A stretch of DNA of 55,872 nt from Perkinsus olseni (lineage: Eukaryota > Perkinsozoa > Perkinsida > Perkinsidae), in NCBI GenBank assembly GCA_013115135.1, contig JABANP010000341.1:1-55872 (forward strand). The letters are read 5' to 3'. The translations under genes and the position numbers were made by a program. The notes below the pieces were generated by a model. It was not told where the DNA came from. It saw only the letters and a program-made list of their open reading frames with translations, and did no database searches. Position 1 is the first letter of the stretch. Every line of letters starts with the position of its first letter. Below, in pieces: positions 53,574 through 55,872 of the stretch.

Positions 53574-54059
53574 GTATATCGGGCGTCATGGAGTGTCCGG
53601 CACTTGGTGAAATTACTATGCAGTTAGTTGGTGACACTATGGCTGTCACCACCGGTAGGCGAAGTTGGTCTGCAGTATGATTGGACGAAATCGAGGTGCA
53701 GATGCATTCGACGAACTCGAGACGCAGCGTGGCTTGACGAATTCGTGGTGCAGCATTTTTGGAATCTTCTGCACTTCAATTTCGCCCACTAGTGGTGACA
53801 GTAAGCTGCAACTGAACTTCATCCGACCTGTCACCCCCGCACCCCTCGGACAATGTTTGTCCCTTTCACTTCTGCCGCCCAAGTGATCCCAAGGCCAGTG
53901 CTGCGAGCTGCCCGACCATTGCCGCCATCAACATTGTCCAGGGGGAGTGGGGTCAGAGATTATTGGATGAAGTAGTACGGGAATATTCGAGTATGGTCGG
54001 ACAGAAGTGCTGGATATCGTGAAGTGTTCGACTCCGAAGATGATGAATTGATTAAAGTT

Positions 54060-54196
54060 GCCTCATGCGAGGCGCCCTAAAAATTGCGACGGGATCCGTT
54101 AGAATCTCGCGACAGGAATTGGAGTAGTTTTCAACTAGCAAAAAGCGCATCTCCGCAAGGCGTCATAGATAGCGCTATTGCCCCTCCCGCAAGGAT
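54060..54196 (-). ncRNA. U4: U4 snRNA, unit 4
   Basis: Same sequence variant as unit 3. Confidence 0.92.
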
Positions 54197-54371
54197 AGTA
54201 TGAAATTGCTCTGCAGCACTGTATTGTGGCTGGGAGGTGAATGATATCTGGTAATATTATAGGAATGGCAAAGAAAATGAAGGCTTCGCTCTTCTCTCTC
54301 TTGTAGAAGGGCCAATTCTGTAGCCATTCCATTCTCTGCCATCGTTGGAATTCGTGAATTGTTTGAGAGTT

Positions 54372-54484
54372 GGAGCGTGGGCTCCGCAAAAATTGTTGTA
54401 GTTCACATGAGTGCAGTCATGCCACACGGCAATCTTTAGTAAAAGGCGAAAGATTGATTCGCTTTGAGATGACCGCTGTGATAT
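54372..54484 (-). ncRNA. U5: U5 snRNA, unit 4
   Basis: Same RNA sequence as the other units. Confidence 0.93.
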
Positions 54485-54679
54485 TTAGTAATGCCATCGA
54501 GCGAACTTGCTCCGCAGCCGAGGCAGTGGATATCTGGTAGTAGTGGGAGGGGTGGCGAAAGAATGAAGTGACTCTAACTTGACATTGGTTCGACTCGTCC
54601 ATATTGCATTCGAATCGATCCGAGTCTGGCATGAATTCGACGAGATCAGGAGAGATTTGGATAGTATTGGATTATAGTT

Positions 54680-54852
54680 GGTGCCAGCGCTATCTCTTCG
54701 TTTACGCTACGGCACCGCTACCAGAAATTTTGCTGTGGAACCCACACTTGGTAGGCCCTGGAGCTTTACAGTCCTCAGAGGTCGTGCAGTGAGCTGCTCC
54801 GCCCCACGAGAGCGAGCTGCTTGAGCCTCGCCCAACGCCAGCCAGGTAAGTT
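54680..54852 (-). ncRNA. U1: U1 snRNA, unit 4
   Basis: Carries the GACCTCTGAG variant shared with unit 3. Confidence 0.9.
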
Positions 54853-55007
54853 GCACATCAATTTCGCGGAAAATCCTTTACGCGGATTGATGCATCCGAA
54901 ATTCGCTAGCTTTCAGATGGGGACGAAAAATTTTACGGCCGCGAGTCGTTGGGACTTTTCTGGCAGAAAGGCAGCATCGAATCGGATTCCGAATTTGATT
55001 GAAAGTT

Positions 55008-55217
55008 GCCTCGTGAGAGGCTCGGGTCCGCCACACTCGGCAAGACGTGCAGGGCCGAGGCGACAGTCGAGTTGGGACGCGGTCAGAGACCAGAGTCACC
55101 TACTCCCCTCGAAAAAATTGTTGTGACAGTTCTAGCTTGCAGTAGCAAGCATATGAGTTGTCACACTCATAAGAACAGATACTACACTTGATCATAGCCA
55201 AAAGGCCGAGAAGGTAT
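55008..55217 (-). ncRNA. U2: U2 snRNA, unit 4
   Basis: Carries the unit 3 loop variant (CTGCACGTCTTGCC). Confidence 0.93.
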
Positions 55218-55687
55218 GCGAATATGAGGCGCAGAGGCGCCTTTATAGGAAGGGAGGCGTCAGAAATATGGTAGAAAGAGAAGGGAAGGCATGCGTGCTC
55301 TCAGTTCTTGTATTCCCCAAAAATGTCCCTTTCTGTGTCGTGGGCATGCGTGGATACCGTGCTGGCGCCGAATTTGATCGCAGTTACCGTGGTTGGCAAG
55401 TGAAAGAAATAGGAATGGCTGTTGCGAGTGGATGGAGAGAGATGCGCAGATTTGGGAATGGTGATTGATCAGGAGAAAGTGGCATTGCTGGTGTCACCAC
55501 AGAAAACCGATTTTTCTCGGGCGGAATTTTGATGGACAGTGTAAGAGAATGGCTGGGTGTTTCCCGTTGGATTGTCTCTGATTGGTGTGCGCAAAGTTGG
55601 GTCGAAAATCGTGGTGATACGGTGCGATTTTTAAAAAAGAGAGAATGATAAATAATAATTTATTTTTTATAATTGCTGTGTCACCAG

Positions 55688-55773
55688 TCACCACAATTTT
55701 CAGTGTGGTGGATGAGAAATTCATTAGGTTGACAGTGGTTCTTCACTGTAGTCTGATGGTAAATTTGTGGTGA
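55688..55773. other. Folded element, unit 4
   Basis: First inner hairpin GTGGAT/ATTCAT pairs with two G-U wobbles; the remaining arms are unchanged. Confidence 0.4.
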
Positions 55774-55872
55774 TACGGGGAATGTTGGTCATCGGGTGAG
55801 CATGGTTTGATAAGTACCAGTCGCTGCGGATATACCGTGGAATTCGAGATAAGGGCTCCCGTGGCCGGTGAA

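Larger units (their letters stand above)
41831..55872. repeat. Tandem array of ~3.47-kb SL RNA + U4-U5-U1-U2 units
   Basis: Counting from SL 5' ends, units start at 43076, 46538, 50016 and 53489 (spacings 3462, 3478, 3473). The last unit is cut by the window edge, and a rearranged unit 0 precedes at 41831-43075. Within each full unit the order is SL RNA (plus), then U4, U5, U1, U2 (all minus), then a ~1.7-kb spacer. SL and U4 converge; U2 and the next SL diverge. Units are nearly identical across RNA genes and differ by point changes and small indels in spacers. Open frames in the array repeat because the DNA repeats and do not look like proteins. Confidence 0.95.

Noticed and set aside
44845..55468. 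Repeated 66-87-residue frame starting MVEREGKAC upstream of U2
   Set aside because: It begins over the U2 promoter element, its length changes between units through stop differences, and it has no family features.
41831..55872. 5S rRNA gene within the SL unit, as seen in some dinoflagellates
   Set aside because: No conserved 5S blocks were found on either strand in the unit.
41831..55872. CRISPR array or rDNA
   Set aside because: Repeat size, internal snRNA genes and eukaryotic context exclude CRISPR; no rRNA sequence is present.

Overview
This window looks like nuclear DNA of a Perkinsus-type alveolate, a relative of dinoflagellates. The main evidence is four copies of a gene for a 22-nt spliced leader (SL) that ends in TTGGCTCAAG followed by a GT donor, which is the dinoflagellate/Perkinsus leader type. 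Protein genes are compact. They are broken by very short GT-AG introns (about 30-115 bp, many 40-60 bp), and neighbouring genes lie close together. No prokaryotic organisation is visible. Exon boundaries were worked out by hand from reading frame, splice signals and remembered family patterns, so single exon ends may be off.

Left part, 1-9.4 kb: a roughly 0.5-kb tandem duplication, a small putative secreted protein, and transposon-related material. That material is the C-terminal part of a transposon-type protein on the minus strand, an AT-rich inverted-repeat region, and a long MULE-type transposase with a SWIM zinc finger at 5473-8452.

Middle part, 9.4-39.8 kb: ordinary eukaryotic genes. 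On the plus strand, in order, are a GALNT-like glycosyltransferase with a ricin-type tail; COP9 signalosome subunit 5 (CSN5); a DHHC palmitoyltransferase; a multi-exon gene of uncertain, possibly organellar RNA-binding (RAP-like) type; phospholipid scramblase copy A; a Gln/Ala-rich gene; CSN4; scramblase copy B; a mitochondrial carrier; a tyrosine aminotransferase; a PLAA/Doa1-type WD40-PFU-PUL protein; and an AGC-family protein kinase. A 14-3-3 gene lies on the minus strand at 31783-32673. At 40.9-41.5 kb a small coiled-coil gene carries the same 5' leader and promoter sequence as the 14-3-3 gene.

Right part, 41.8 kb to the window end: the outstanding feature, a tandem array of about 3.47-kb units (four recognisable units, the last cut by the window edge, plus one rearranged unit at the left edge). 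Each unit encodes the SL RNA on the plus strand and U4, U5, U1 and U2 snRNAs in line on the minus strand. The RNAs for cis-splicing (U1, U2, U4, U5) and the trans-splicing donor (SL RNA) are therefore amplified together; U6 and 5S rRNA were not found. The four snRNA genes share an upstream element GAWATNYGSTA (as read on plus) 45-57 bp before each 5' end, and a 3' box (AACT...AATCAA, as transcribed) directly after each terminal hairpin. The spacer between divergent U2 and SL genes holds a folded element of unknown function and a very regular repeat of GTTCRA boxes with about 84-85 bp period. Spacer sequence types alternate between units 1/3 and 2/4.
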